Source: Aliarcobacter cryaerophilus ATCC 43158
Lineage (GTDB): Bacteria > Campylobacterota > Campylobacteria > Campylobacterales > Arcobacteraceae
Length of the DNA stretch: 64,000 nucleotides
Reading direction: 5' to 3'
Assembly (NCBI RefSeq): GCF_003660105.1
Contig: NZ_CP032823.1
Location: 1,240,001 to 1,304,000, forward strand
Part shown: piece after piece, positions 1 to 9,311 of the stretch
Position numbering within the stretch: position 1 is the stretch's first letter
How the letters are laid out: the number at the start of each line of letters is the position of its first letter
Program-made: the position numbers and the translations under genes
Notes under the pieces: generated by a model
What the model saw: the letters and a program-made list of their open reading frames with translations, nothing else
What the model was told of the DNA's origin: nothing
Databases searched by the model: none

Positions 1-1
1 A

Positions 2-499
2 ACTATTACAAATACAAATCCAATTCATGCTGAATTTTCTCTTCCAAAAGAGGATATGAACAAATACTTAAGTCAAATTAGAGAAAATAAAGCAAAAATT
101 AATTTAATAGTAGGTGATAAATTATTCAATGGAACTATTGATTTTGTTGCTCCTATAATTGATACAAATACTGATACGCTTCTTGTAAGAGCAAAAATTG
201 ATAATCCAAACAATGAACTAATTGTTGGAAATTTTGCACAAATTGAAGTTTCAAATCTTGATTTAGGAGATATTTTTGTAGTTCCTGAAAATGCTGTTTT
301 AAAAACAGCACAAGCAACAGTTGTAATTGTTGTAGCAGATGACAATATTGCAAAACCAACACCTGTTGTTGTTGGTGATTTAATTAAAGAAGGTGTTGTA
401 GTAAAAAGTGGTTTAAAAGGTGGTGAGAAAATTATTATTAGCAATATTGCAAAAATAAGACCAAATACAAAAGTTCAAATTATAGATAAAGAGAAATAG
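2..499 (+). CDS. RND efflux membrane fusion protein, C-terminal part (5' end outside window)
   Basis: This is the C-terminal part of a periplasmic adaptor (HlyD/AcrA-type membrane fusion protein) that would link the RND pump encoded next to an outer-membrane channel. The frame is open from base 2 without a start codon, so the gene begins upstream of the window; the ATG at 56 is internal. The stretch NPIHAEFSLPKED before that ATG resembles the family's usual region following the lipoyl domain. What remains covers the beta-barrel and membrane-proximal part, including VVPENAVL and GLKGGEKIIIS. The stop lies 2 nt before the pump start, so the two are one operon. No outer-membrane channel gene follows, so it is either upstream or elsewhere. 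Confidence 0.9.
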   Translation, partial: TITNTNPIHAEFSLPKEDMNKYLSQIRENKAKINLIVGDKLFNGTIDFVAPIIDTNTDTLLVRAKIDNPNNELIVGNFAQIEVSNLDLGDIFVVPENAVLKTAQATVVIVVADDNIAKPTPVVVGDLIKEGVVVKSGLKGGEKIIISNIAKIRPNTKVQIIDKEK

Positions 500-501
500 T
501 T

Positions 502-3500
502 ATGATTTCAGCATTTTTCATACGAAATCCCGTTTTTGCGGGAGTTTTATCAATAATTATTTTCCTTGTTGGACTTGTTTCTATGACAAATCTTCCAATA
601 GAACAATATCCAAAAGTTCTTCCTCCGCAAATTGTTGTAAGTACAAATTATCCAGGTGCAAGTGCAAATACTATTGCTAAAACAGTAGCAGCTCCTCTTG
701 AGCAACAAATTAATGGTGCTAAAGATATGATTTATATGAACTCTTTAGCTGATGATAGTGGAAACTTATCAATTAGTGTATATTTTGAAGTAGGAACTGA
801 TCCTGATAGTGCAAAAATTGATGTTAACAACAGAGTTCAAGCAGCACTCTCTTCAATGCCTGAGCAAGTTCAAAGAGTTGGAGTTGTTGTAGGAGAAAAA
901 TCTCCTAGTATTCTTTTATTTGCTATGCTTCAATCTCCAAATAATACTTATGATTCAATCTACTTATCAAACTATGCTTTGTTAAATATGGTTGAAACTC
1001 TAAAAAGAGTTGAAGGTGTTGGAGATGCTATGATTTTTGGAGCAAAAGATTACTCTATTAGAGTTTGGCTTGACCCTTCAAAACTATCAAAATACTCTCT
1101 TGCTACAACTGATGTTATATCTGTTATAAAAGAGCAAAACAATCAATATGCAGCTGGAAAAATTGCAGCTGAACCAATTGCTAATAAGCAAATGTACACA
1201 TATACAATTCAAACTCCAGAGAGATTTGATGATCCTGTTCAGTTTGCTAATATTGTAATTCGTTCAAATCCTGATGGAAGTAGTTTAAAACTTAAAGATG
1301 TTGCTACAATAGAACTAGGTGCTAGTAATTATAGTATGCAAACAAGATTAAACAACGCTCCTTCTTTACCTATTGGAGTATTTTTACAAAGTGAAGCAAA
1401 TGCTTTAGAATCAGCAGCAGCTATTAAAAAAGCATTAGAAGAAGCTAGTAAAAACTTCCCTGAAGATATGACATATACTATTCCTTATGATAGTACAGAT
1501 TTTATTACAGCATCAATTGAAGAGGTTGTAAAAACATTTGTTGAAGCACTTATTTTAGTTATTTTAATTATTTTCTTGTTTTTACAAAACTGGCGAGCTA
1601 CAATTATTCCTTTAATTGCTGTTCCTGTATCAATTGTTGGAGCATTTGCAGGAATGTATGCTTTTGGATTTAGTATAAATCTTCTAACACTTTTTGGACT
1701 TGTTTTAGCTATTGGTATTGTTGTTGATGATGCTATTATAGTTATTGAAAATATAGAACGACACATGGATATGGGTAAAACTCCAAAAGAAGCAGGTTTT
1801 GCTGCTATGAAAGAAGTAACTGGAGCTTTAATTGCTATTATTTTAGTTTTAGGAGCTGTTTTTGTACCTGTTACTTTTATGGGTGGTTTAAGTGGTGAAA
1901 TGTATAGACAATTTGCTATTACTATTGTTATATCAGTTTTAATATCTGGATTTGTTGCTCTTACTTTAACACCAGCACTGTGTGTAAGAATATTAAAAAA
2001 TAAAAAACATGAACCAAAAGGCTTTTTCAAATGGTTTAATACTATGTTTGATAAAGCAACTGAAGGTTATTCATTTTTAGTTAAAAAAACTATTAGATAC
2101 TCTTTAATATCTATGTTGTTATTTGGTGGATTAATTTTTATATCTTATGATATGTTTAAAGGGATGAAAACAGGACTTGTTCCAGATGAAGATCAAGGTA
2201 CAATATTTATATTTGGATTTAATCCTCCAGGTTCATCGCTATCAAGAACTATTGAGTTAAGTGAAGAGATTAATTCAATTATTTCAAAAGACCCAAATGT
2301 TAAAAATATTATAACTCTTGCTGGTTATGACTTTACAACAAGTGCTCAAAGAACACATACTGTTGCTACTATTGTTAAACTAAAAGATTGGGATGAAAGA
2401 CCAGAATCAAGTCAATCAGCTCAAGCACTTCTAAAAAAATTTAGTGGACAACTAATGGGAACTAGTGAAGGATTCTCAATTGCTGTTATACCTCCTGCTA
2501 TTATTGGTATGAGTGTTACAGGTGGATTTGATATGTATGTTCAAGATAGAACAGGTGGAAGTGTTGAAGATTTACAAAAAGTTGTAAATGAAGTAATTGA
2601 AAAAGCAAAAACAAGACCAGAACTAATGGGAGTTAGAACTTCACTATCTGCAACTATTCCACAATATAAAATGGATGTAGATATTGAGAAAGCAAAAGCA
2701 AAAGGTGTAAGTGTAAATGATATTTATAATACTATAAATGCAACTTTTGGAAGTTTTTATGTAAATGATTTCTCACTTTATGGAAGAACTTATAAAGTAA
2801 ATATGCAAGCTATTGATACTTATAGATCAAATGTTGAAGATATGCAATATATATATGTAAAATCAGCAAATGGGGATCTTTTACCTTTAGATGCTTTTGT
2901 AACTTTGAAAAAAGAGGTTGGAGCTGATATTATAGAGAGATTTAATCTTTTCCAAGCTGCAAAAGTTTCAGGACAACCAGCTGCTGGATATAGTTCTGGA
3001 GATGCATTAAAAGCTATAGAAGAAGTATCAAAAGAGGTTTTACCACAAGGATATACAATATCTTGGGTAGGAACTGCTTATCAAGAGAAACAAATAGGTG
3101 GAAGTTCTGCTCAAGCCTTTATATTTGGTATTATTTTCTTATTTCTAATTCTAGCAGCACTATATGAAAAATGGTTACTTCCAATAGCAGTTGTTTTAGC
3201 CGTACCTTTTGCTATTTTTGGAGCTATTTTAGCTACAAATTTAAGAGGACTTGACAACAATATATATTTCCAAGTTGGGCTTTTGGTACTTGCTGGATTG
3301 GCTGCTAAAAATGCAATTTTGATTGTAGAGTTTGCCTTACAAAAAAGAAAAGAGGGATACAATCTAATTGATTCAGCACTAGAAGCTGCAAAAGTAAGAT
3401 TAAGACCAATAGTTATGACTTCTTTGGCATTTACTATTGGTGTTATGCCTCTTGCAATTAGTAGTGGAGCAGGAGCTGCTAGTAAGCACTCTATTGGAAC

Positions 3501-3654
3501 AGGAGTTGTTGGTGGAATGCTAACTGCAACATTCCTAGCAATTTTATTTATCCCACTATTTTATGTATTAATCTCTAGATTAAGTAGAGAAAAAGAGGGA
3601 AATATCGCTGAAGATTTAAAAAAAGAAGAAGAAGAAAACAATAGCGAGAAATAA
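502..3654 (+). CDS. RND multidrug efflux pump, HAE1 family (AcrB/MexB/CmeB-like)
   Basis: Inner-membrane proton/drug antiporter of 1050 residues, the normal length for the family. The N-terminus (FFIRNPVFAGVLSIIIFLVG) is the typical cytoplasmic start plus TM1, followed by a large periplasmic porter domain. The proton-relay aspartates of TM4 are D409-D410 (GIVVDDAII), and the TM10 lysine is K936 (GLAAKNAILIVEF). A second porter domain lies between TM7 and TM8. The C-terminus ends in a charged tail rich in Glu and Lys. It follows the adaptor gene by 2 nt. Substrate range cannot be read from sequence; the CmeABC systems of Campylobacter, of the same class, export bile salts and many antibiotics. 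Confidence 0.95.
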   Translation: MISAFFIRNPVFAGVLSIIIFLVGLVSMTNLPIEQYPKVLPPQIVVSTNYPGASANTIAKTVAAPLEQQINGAKDMIYMNSLADDSGNLSISVYFEVGTDPDSAKIDVNNRVQAALSSMPEQVQRVGVVVGEKSPSILLFAMLQSPNNTYDSIYLSNYALLNMVETLKRVEGVGDAMIFGAKDYSIRVWLDPSKLSKYSLATTDVISVIKEQNNQYAAGKIAAEPIANKQMYTYTIQTPERFDDPVQFANIVIRSNPDGSSLKLKDVATIELGASNYSMQTRLNNAPSLPIGVFLQSEANALESAAAIKKALEEASKNFPEDMTYTIPYDSTDFITASIEEVVKTFVEALILVILIIFLFLQNWRATIIPLIAVPVSIVGAFAGMYAFGFSINLLTLFGLVLAIGIVVDDAIIVIENIERHMDMGKTPKEAGFAAMKEVTGALIAIILVLGAVFVPVTFMGGLSGEMYRQFAITIVISVLISGFVALTLTPALCVRILKNKKHEPKGFFKWFNTMFDKATEGYSFLVKKTIRYSLISMLLFGGLIFISYDMFKGMKTGLVPDEDQGTIFIFGFNPPGSSLSRTIELSEEINSIISKDPNVKNIITLAGYDFTTSAQRTHTVATIVKLKDWDERPESSQSAQALLKKFSGQLMGTSEGFSIAVIPPAIIGMSVTGGFDMYVQDRTGGSVEDLQKVVNEVIEKAKTRPELMGVRTSLSATIPQYKMDVDIEKAKAKGVSVNDIYNTINATFGSFYVNDFSLYGRTYKVNMQAIDTYRSNVEDMQYIYVKSANGDLLPLDAFVTLKKEVGADIIERFNLFQAAKVSGQPAAGYSSGDALKAIEEVSKEVLPQGYTISWVGTAYQEKQIGGSSAQAFIFGIIFLFLILAALYEKWLLPIAVVLAVPFAIFGAILATNLRGLDNNIYFQVGLLVLAGLAAKNAILIVEFALQKRKEGYNLIDSALEAAKVRLRPIVMTSLAFTIGVMPLAISSGAGAASKHSIGTGVVGGMLTATFLAILFIPLFYVLISRLSREKEGNIAEDLKKEEEENNSEK

Positions 3655-3691
3655 AAACTCTTCTTCTTATAATTATTTTATAACAACAAAA

Positions 3692-3726
3692 TAGCCTATA
3701 AACTCTATAAAAAGAGTTTTTGGCTA
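3692..3726 (+). terminator. Hairpin between RND operon and uvrC
   Basis: Nested inverted repeat: TAGCC at 3692-3696 pairs with GGCTA at 3722-3726, and AAACTCT at 3700-3706 pairs with AGAGTTT at 3713-3719 around an ATAAAA loop. The run of five T at 3717-3721 falls inside the structure, not after it, and uvrC starts only 11 nt later. It is probably the terminator of the efflux operon but may be leaky. Confidence 0.5.
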
Positions 3727-3736
3727 CTATTTCAAA

Positions 3737-5578
3737 ATGAATTTAGAAGAGAAATTAAAAGAGTTACCAAATGATTCTGGAGTTTATCAATACTTTGATG
3801 AAAACGGTCATCTACTATATATTGGAAAAGCAAAAGTTTTAAAAAATAGAGTAAAATCTTATTTTAAATTTACTCCAAAACTCCTACCTGCTGATAAACT
3901 AAGCCCACGAATATATAAAATGATTAGTGAAACTACTTTTGTAGAGTGGATTGTTGTTCCAAATGAACATGATGCTTTAATACTTGAAAACTCTTTAATC
4001 AAACAGCTAAAACCAAAATACAATGTACTTTTAAGAGATGATAAAACCTATCCATATATTTATGTTGATTTAAACGAAGATTTTCCAAGACTTGAAATTA
4101 CAAGAAAAATAGAAAAAGGTAAAAATATAAAATATTTTGGTCCTTACTCAAGTGGTGCAAAAGATATGTTAGATAGCATATATGAAATAGTTCCATTGGT
4201 GCAAAAAAAATCTTGTATAAAAGGAAAGAGTGCTTGTCTATTTTATCAAATAGGAAAATGTAAAGCTCCATGTGTTGGAAAAATAACAAAAGATGAGTAT
4301 AAAAAACTTCTAGATGAAGCTTTAATATATATATACAATAAATCAAAACTTTTATCAAAACTAAAAGAGAAAATGAAAATATATTCAGATGATTTCCGTT
4401 TTGAAGATGCTTTAAATTTAAGAGATAGAGTAAAAACTATTGAAAAATCGCAAATCAAAACAGGTATAGATTTAGCAACAAATGAAGATTTGGATATATT
4501 TGCTATAAAATCTGGTAGTAAAAAAGCTGTAATTGTAAGAATGTTTATAAGAGATGGAAAACTTGCATCTTCAAATTATGATTTTATAAAAATAAATGAT
4601 GATTTAGAGTTTGATTTATATGAAGCCTACAAAAGAGCTATTGTAAACTACTACACAAATGAGCTTCCAATTATCCCAAAAGAGATTATTTTAGCTGATG
4701 AAATTTTAGATTTAGATGATATTGAAGAGTTTTTATATAAGAGATTTAATAAAAAGATAAAATTAATAAATCCAAAAATAGACAAAAAAGCTAGTATTGT
4801 AAAAATTGCATTAAGTAACTGTGATGAACTTCTAAGAGTTGAAGCTTCAAAAAATCAAACAACTATATATGAAGAGTTAAAAGAACTATTTTGCCTACAA
4901 ACAACTCCTAGCTTAATAGAAAGTTTTGACAACTCTCACTTAATGGGACAAGCAACAGTTGGAGCTATGATTGTTTGGAATGAAGATTTAGGCTCTTTTG
5001 ACAAAAAATCTTTTAGACACTATAACCTTGAATCAAAAGATGAATACTCACAAATGAGAGAGATGTTAATGAGAAGAGTTGAGAGCTTTTCAAAGAATCC
5101 AGCTCCTGATTTATGGATTATAGATGGTGGAGAAACTTTGCTAAAACTAGCTTTTGATATTGTGCAAAGTATTGGGGTAAATTTGGATATTATTGCGATT
5201 TCAAAGCAAAAAGTAGATGCCAAAGCCTATAGAGCAAAAGGTAATGCAAGAGATATAGTCCATTTTAAGGAAAATGGTGAATACAAAAGCTTAAATCTTC
5301 TTCCAAGTGATAAAAGATTACAGTTTGTACAAAGACAAAGAGATGAAGCACATAGATTTGCTATTAGTTTTCACAAAAAGAAAAAAAGAAAAGAGGATAA
5401 AGAGATTTCCTTTTTACAAATAAGCGGAATAGGTGAAGCTAAAATAAAAAAACTTCTTCTATATTTTGGTGAGTTTGAAAAAATAAAAAGTGCAAGTTTA
5501 GAAGAGTTAAAAACTGTTTTAAACGAAGTTGATTCAAAAAATATATTTGATTATTTTAAAAAGGAAGAAAATGGCTAG
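3737..5578 (+). CDS. uvrC: UvrABC excinuclease subunit C
   Basis: Makes the 3' and 5' incisions around bulky DNA lesions in nucleotide excision repair, together with UvrA and UvrB in the cytoplasm. Domains in order: the GIY-YIG nuclease domain at the N-terminus (GVYQYF at about residue 15, LLYIGKAK at about 27); a UVR/UvrB-binding helix pair around [14 protein letters not shown] near 220; the RNase H-like 5' nuclease domain with FDNSHLMGQ near 396; and a C-terminal helix-hairpin-helix ([15 protein letters not shown]). The length of 613 residues is normal for UvrC. The last codons overlap the alr start, so the two genes are co-transcribed. Confidence 0.97.
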   Translation: MNLEEKLKELPNDSGVYQYFDENGHLLYIGKAKVLKNRVKSYFKFTPKLLPADKLSPRIYKMISETTFVEWIVVPNEHDALILENSLIKQLKPKYNVLLRDDKTYPYIYVDLNEDFPRLEITRKIEKGKNIKYFGPYSSGAKDMLDSIYEIVPLVQKKSCIKGKSACLFYQIGKCKAPCVGKITKDEYKKLLDEALIYIYNKSKLLSKLKEKMKIYSDDFRFEDALNLRDRVKTIEKSQIKTGIDLATNEDLDIFAIKSGSKKAVIVRMFIRDGKLASSNYDFIKINDDLEFDLYEAYKRAIVNYYTNELPIIPKEIILADEILDLDDIEEFLYKRFNKKIKLINPKIDKKASIVKIALSNCDELLRVEASKNQTTIYEELKELFCLQTTPSLIESFDNSHLMGQATVGAMIVWNEDLGSFDKKSFRHYNLESKDEYSQMREMLMRRVESFSKNPAPDLWIIDGGETLLKLAFDIVQSIGVNLDIIAISKQKVDAKAYRAKGNARDIVHFKENGEYKSLNLLPSDKRLQFVQRQRDEAHRFAISFHKKKKRKEDKEISFLQISGIGEAKIKKLLLYFGEFEKIKSASLEELKTVLNEVDSKNIFDYFKKEENG

Positions 5579-6602
5579 AATATTATTAAATAAGGATAAC
5601 CTTTTTTATAATCTAGAAGCTATAAGCCAAAAAGCAACAAGTAAAGAAAAAGTTGCTGTAGTTCTAAAAGATAATGCTTATGGTCATGGAATAGTTGAAA
5701 TTGCAACATTATCAAAAGAGTTTGGTATTAAAAAAGCAGTCGTAAGAAGTATTGAAGATGCGCAAAAAATAAAGGACTATTTTCCATATATTTTAATCTT
5801 AGCTCCTAGAGATTTTCACAACTATTCACATACTTTTCACATAGCATTAAACACTCTTGAAAACATAGAAAAAATCCCACGAAATAGTAATGTTCATATC
5901 AAAATAGATACAGGAATGCACCGAAATGGAATAGCAATAGATGATATAGAAGTGGCTATTTTAGGGCTTTTGAAACAAAAAGCCAATATTACAGGAGTTT
6001 TCACACATCATAAAGGAGCAGATGAATTATCAACAAATTTTTTCTTCCAAAAAGAACTTTTTTCCAAAGCAAAAGCTAAGGTAAAAGAGGTATGTGAAAA
6101 ACTTTTTCTACCACTCCCTGCTTTTCACTCTTGTAACTCATCCGCTCTTTTTAGAGAAAAAAATTTCGAAGAACTTAACGAAGATTTTGCAAGAGCAGGA
6201 ATTGCAACTTATGGATATTTAGAAGATGATTTACCATTTGGTTTTCCAAAATTAAAACCTGTCATGAGTCTTTGGGCTTCAAAAATGGCAAGTAGAACAT
6301 TGAAAAGAGATCAAAGTGTTGGTTATGGTGGAAAATTTACAGCTAGTGCTGATATGATAGTTTCAACTTATGATATAGGTTATGGAGATGGTTTTTTAAG
6401 ACTTAATGAAAATCACAAATATACAACACCAAAAGGATTTGAAGTTTTAGGTAGAGTTTCTATGGATAACTTATCTATAAATAGCAATGAAGAAGAAGTT
6501 TGTCTTTTTGATGATGTAAGAGAGTTGGCTAAAATTAACAATACAATAACGTATGAGATAACTTGTAGCTTAAAAGAGAATATAAAAAGAGAGATAGTTT
6601 AA
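5571..6602 (+). CDS. alr: Alanine racemase
   Basis: PLP-dependent racemase supplying D-alanine for peptidoglycan. The N-terminal TIM barrel carries the PLP lysine K33 in [17 protein letters not shown] and [10 protein letters not shown] in the second half match the conserved racemase regions. I place the start at the ATG at 5571, preceded by AAGGAAGAAA and overlapping the uvrC stop (ATGGCTAG); the resulting 343 residues begin MARILLNK, as expected. A longer in-frame start at 5529 would add 14 residues that read as uvrC-overlapping noise. The stop codon sits inside the terminator hairpin that ends the operon. Pairing with uvrC has no evident functional reason. Confidence 0.95.
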   Translation: MARILLNKDNLFYNLEAISQKATSKEKVAVVLKDNAYGHGIVEIATLSKEFGIKKAVVRSIEDAQKIKDYFPYILILAPRDFHNYSHTFHIALNTLENIEKIPRNSNVHIKIDTGMHRNGIAIDDIEVAILGLLKQKANITGVFTHHKGADELSTNFFFQKELFSKAKAKVKEVCEKLFLPLPAFHSCNSSALFREKNFEELNEDFARAGIATYGYLEDDLPFGFPKLKPVMSLWASKMASRTLKRDQSVGYGGKFTASADMIVSTYDIGYGDGFLRLNENHKYTTPKGFEVLGRVSMDNLSINSNEEEVCLFDDVRELAKINNTITYEITCSLKENIKREIV

Positions 6603-6618
6603 CTATCTAACTCTTTTT
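6588..6618 (+). terminator. Rho-independent terminator of uvrC-alr
   Basis: AGATAGT (6592-6598) pairs with ACTATCT (6602-6608) around TTA. The stem is extended by AGAG (6588-6591) with CTCT (6611-6614) across a two-base bulge, and five T follow (6614-6618). The hairpin contains the alr stop codon. The convergent adh gene ends 14 nt away, so the element may serve both strands weakly. Confidence 0.8.
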
Positions 6619-6631
6619 AAAAAATCTAAAT

Positions 6632-7759
6632 CTATAAAGCATTACTTAAAATCTTTTCTAAATCATCTTTTCCTATGTCGTTTTGATACGATAAATTTTC
6701 TATAATATCCAAAATATTAGTTTTATCTAATCCAAACTGTTTTAATCTTGTTGGAGTTCCTATTTTATTAAACCAATTTTCAAGTTCTTCTATTCCTTCA
6801 AGTGCTGTATTTTTACCAAAAATCTCTTTTGCAAATCTTATAAACTGAGCCTCATTCTCTTTATAATACCACTTTGCCCAAGCTGGAATTACTACACTAA
6901 GCCCTGCCCCGTGAGGAACATTATAAAGTGCCGAAAGTGCATGTTCTATTAAGTGATTTGGAAAAGAAAAACCAGATGTTCCAACTGTAGTTGTCCCATT
7001 TAAAGCATTTGTTGCAGCCCATGCAAACTCACCTCTTGCACTATAATCATCTGGATTTTTTATTAAAATCTGCGTTGTTTCCATTACTGTTTTTATAATA
7101 TTTTCAACTTGTCTACTCATATATTTTGGCTGGATTTTTGCTGTAAAATAGCCTTCAATAGTGTGCGCAATTACATCTGTAGCAGAATAAACTAAATACT
7201 CATTTGAAACACTTTTTTGAAGTTCTGGATTTATAACTGAAACTTTTGGATAAATCAAAGGCGACCAAATAGAGAATTTTTGTTTTGTTTTCTCATTTGT
7301 AACAACCGCATATCCATTCATCTCACTTCCTGTTGCTGCAAGAGTAATTATGTCAAAAATAGGTAAAGCTTTTGTTATTTGCTCTTTACCTAAAAAGAAA
7401 TCCCAAACATCTGCTTCATACAAAGTTCCAACAGCTATTGCTTTTGAACTATCTAAAACTGAACCTCCACCCAGACTTAAAACTCCATCTACTTTCTCAT
7501 CTTTTGCAATTTTTATAGCATTTTGAATAGTTCCTAGTATTGGATTACTTACAACTCCACCAAAAGCTATGAAATCTACACCATGTTCTTTTAAGCTTCT
7601 TATTACTACATCAAAAAGCCCATCATTTATAACTCTTTTACTTCCATAAACTAATAAAACTTTTTTTATTCCATTTTTACTTATATATTTTCCAATATTT
7701 TTCTCTTTATCTTTTCCAAACTCAATTTGTGTTGGATTACAAAAACTAAAATTTTCCAT
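6632..7759 (-). CDS. Iron-containing alcohol dehydrogenase (YqhD/butanol dehydrogenase-like)
   Basis: Group III metal-dependent alcohol dehydrogenase, probably an NADPH-dependent aldehyde reductase. The nucleotide-binding GGGS is at residues 97-100 (GVLSLGGGSVLDSSKAI). The metal ligands are visible as D195, H199 (DVIAHTIEG), H269 and H283 (HLIEHALSALYNVPHG). The length of 375 fits the family (YqhD is 387). The ribosome site AGGAG precedes the ATG. It lies 38 nt downstream of the NepI-like gene in the same direction. An AraC_N regulator upstream recalls yqhC/yqhD of E. coli, where the enzyme detoxifies short aldehydes; that role here is inference. Confidence 0.9.
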   Translation of the reverse strand: MENFSFCNPTQIEFGKDKEKNIGKYISKNGIKKVLLVYGSKRVINDGLFDVVIRSLKEHGVDFIAFGGVVSNPILGTIQNAIKIAKDEKVDGVLSLGGGSVLDSSKAIAVGTLYEADVWDFFLGKEQITKALPIFDIITLAATGSEMNGYAVVTNEKTKQKFSIWSPLIYPKVSVINPELQKSVSNEYLVYSATDVIAHTIEGYFTAKIQPKYMSRQVENIIKTVMETTQILIKNPDDYSARGEFAWAATNALNGTTTVGTSGFSFPNHLIEHALSALYNVPHGAGLSVVIPAWAKWYYKENEAQFIRFAKEIFGKNTALEGIEELENWFNKIGTPTRLKQFGLDKTNILDIIENLSYQNDIGKDDLEKILSNAL

Positions 7760-7797
7760 ATTTTGCTCCTTTTTTTGGAATTTTATCTATATTTTTC

Positions 7798-9000
7798 TTA
7801 GATGCCATTTTTATAGATATTTCTTGTCATAAAAGAAAAAATAGATGTAAAAAAGAAAATTAATGTACTAAATAAAAAAGTCAGTTCATATCCAAAACTA
7901 TCAAAAAGAACTCCACCAAAAAATGCACCAAAAGTTATAGACAACTGAATAACAGCAACCATAAGCCCACCACCTATTTCAATCTCATCTTCAAGCAAAG
8001 TTTTACTCAACCAAGTCCACCAAACTGCTGCAAGTGGAGTTCCTATAAATCCCCAAATAGAGATTAATACAAAAATATTTATAAAATTATGCTCTACAAA
8101 AACAAAACAAATAGAAACAAACATCATCATAAAAGGTGAAAATATAAGAAGAGAATATAGTCTCTTTTTTAGAAGTTTTCCTATTAAAAAAACTCCAAGA
8201 AAACCAAAAATTCCCATAACAAAAAGCAAAATTGATAACTCTTGATAATCTACTTTTATAACATCTTCTAAGTATGGTCGAATATATGAAAAAAGTGCAA
8301 ATTGCCCCATAAAACAAAAAGTTACACTAATCATTCCAAAGATAACTATCTTTTTTTTCAAAAGGAAAAAAAGGTCAAAAACAGATGACTTTTTATCTTT
8401 TTTCTTCACTTCTAAAGATGGTAAACTTCTACTTTGCCAAAAAAAGGTAATTAAAGCTATTGGAACTATTATAAAAAATGCTCCTCTCCAACCAATAATA
8501 CCACCTAAATAACTTCCTAATGGCGCAGCTATCATAGTAGCTAGTGCATTTCCTCCATTTAAAATATTTAGTGCTTTTGGAACATCATCTTTTTTCACTA
8601 ATCTTATGATAGTTGAAGCTGACATCGACCAAAATCCACCAATAGCAATTCCAAGTAAAGCTCTTCCTACTAGTAAAATATAGATATTTGGAGCAAAAGT
8701 TACAAATAATCCAGAGATTGCCATAAGTAATGTGAAAAATTGTAAAACCTTTTTTCTATTAATATTACCTATAAATGAAGTTAAAAAAATACTTGTAAAA
8801 AAGGCAAATAATCCTGATATTGATATAGTTTGTCCTACATATCCATTTGATATTTCTAACTCTTGTGCCATTAAAGTTAAAAGACTTACAGGCATAAACT
8901 CTGAAGCTATCAAAACAAAAGCAGATAAAGTCATAGCCCAAACAGCACTCCAAAGAGATTTTTTTTCTATATTAGTTTCCAATTTTTGCCTTTTACTCAA
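7798..9000 (-). CDS. MFS exporter, DHA1 family, NepI-like
   Basis: Twelve-helix major facilitator of 400 residues. The first helix, SEFMPVSLLTLMAQELEIS, and GGFWSMSASTIIRLV closely match the E. coli purine-ribonucleoside exporter NepI (there EFLPVSLLTPMAQDLGIS and GGFWAMSAS), so inosine or guanosine or related compounds are plausible cargo. The residues VGRALLGIAIGGF fit the family's helix 4-5 region. The first in-frame start is TTG at 9000, directly after an in-frame stop and without a clear ribosome site. It overlaps the end of the broken gene upstream, so translation may be coupled or may begin further in. Substrate is inferred from similarity only. Confidence 0.85.
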   Translation of the reverse strand: MSKRQKLETNIEKKSLWSAVWAMTLSAFVLIASEFMPVSLLTLMAQELEISNGYVGQTISISGLFAFFTSIFLTSFIGNINRKKVLQFFTLLMAISGLFVTFAPNIYILLVGRALLGIAIGGFWSMSASTIIRLVKKDDVPKALNILNGGNALATMIAAPLGSYLGGIIGWRGAFFIIVPIALITFFWQSRSLPSLEVKKKDKKSSVFDLFFLLKKKIVIFGMISVTFCFMGQFALFSYIRPYLEDVIKVDYQELSILLFVMGIFGFLGVFLIGKLLKKRLYSLLIFSPFMMMFVSICFVFVEHNFINIFVLISIWGFIGTPLAAVWWTWLSKTLLEDEIEIGGGLMVAVIQLSITFGAFFGGVLFDSFGYELTFLFSTLIFFFTSIFSFMTRNIYKNGI

Positions 9001-9221
9001 ATTTTATAGTGATATTTGATTTTCCTAAAGCCTTTTCAAGACAATTTAAATCATCTATATAACCTATTTTTGTGTAGCTATACGATGTAGAAAAACTATC
9101 ATAAAACAAAACCAAAGTATCGTTACCAAAAAGCATTTATTCCACCTACTATTGCTAAAGTTGTAGTTGCTATTGCACTTTTTTTTAAAAAATCTCTTCT
9201 TGTACTATTATCATTTTGCAT
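8993..9221 (-). pseudogene. Broken Tat-signal / cyclophilin-like fold protein gene
   Basis: A start at 9221 with ribosome site AAGGAA gives a 32-residue piece containing a twin-arginine signal (STRRDFLKKSAIA, then a hydrophobic stretch) and stops at 9123. A second frame (ATG at 9136, stop at 8993) gives 47 residues with LVLFYDSFSTSYSYTKIGYI, which resemble the C-terminal half of small cyclophilin-like fold proteins. The two frames overlap, so the gene appears to have lost its middle and its frame. Such proteins are often encoded near AraC_N regulators and aldehyde or keto reductases. The remnant still has a promoter and ribosome site and leads into the exporter gene. Confidence 0.65.
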
Positions 9222-9253
9222 TTTAGTTTTTCCTTTTTATTAAAAATTGGCTT

Positions 9254-9259
9254 ATTATA
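9254..9259 (-). promoter_or_regulatory. Probable -10 element for the broken gene / exporter / dehydrogenase operon
   Basis: On the minus strand the sequence reads TATAAT followed by AAG, about 33 nt upstream of the start at 9221 and preceded by a T-rich stretch, as is usual for sigma-70 promoters in this phylum. No good -35 is seen. It lies in the 90-nt gap between the araC-type gene and the broken gene. Confidence 0.5.
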
Positions 9260-9311
9260 GGAAAAAATTAAAATTTCACTTAGAACAATTCTTCAAAAAA
9301 AGTGCTAAATT

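Noticed and set aside
1485-2030. Long antisense open frame inside the RND pump gene
   Set aside because: A shadow of the strongly coding plus strand; no ribosome site or protein-like motifs.
5529-5570. Upstream in-frame ATG for alr at 5529
   Set aside because: The extra 14 residues overlap uvrC, have no ribosome site, and the ATG at 5571 with AAGGAAGAAA ahead gives the family's usual N-terminus.
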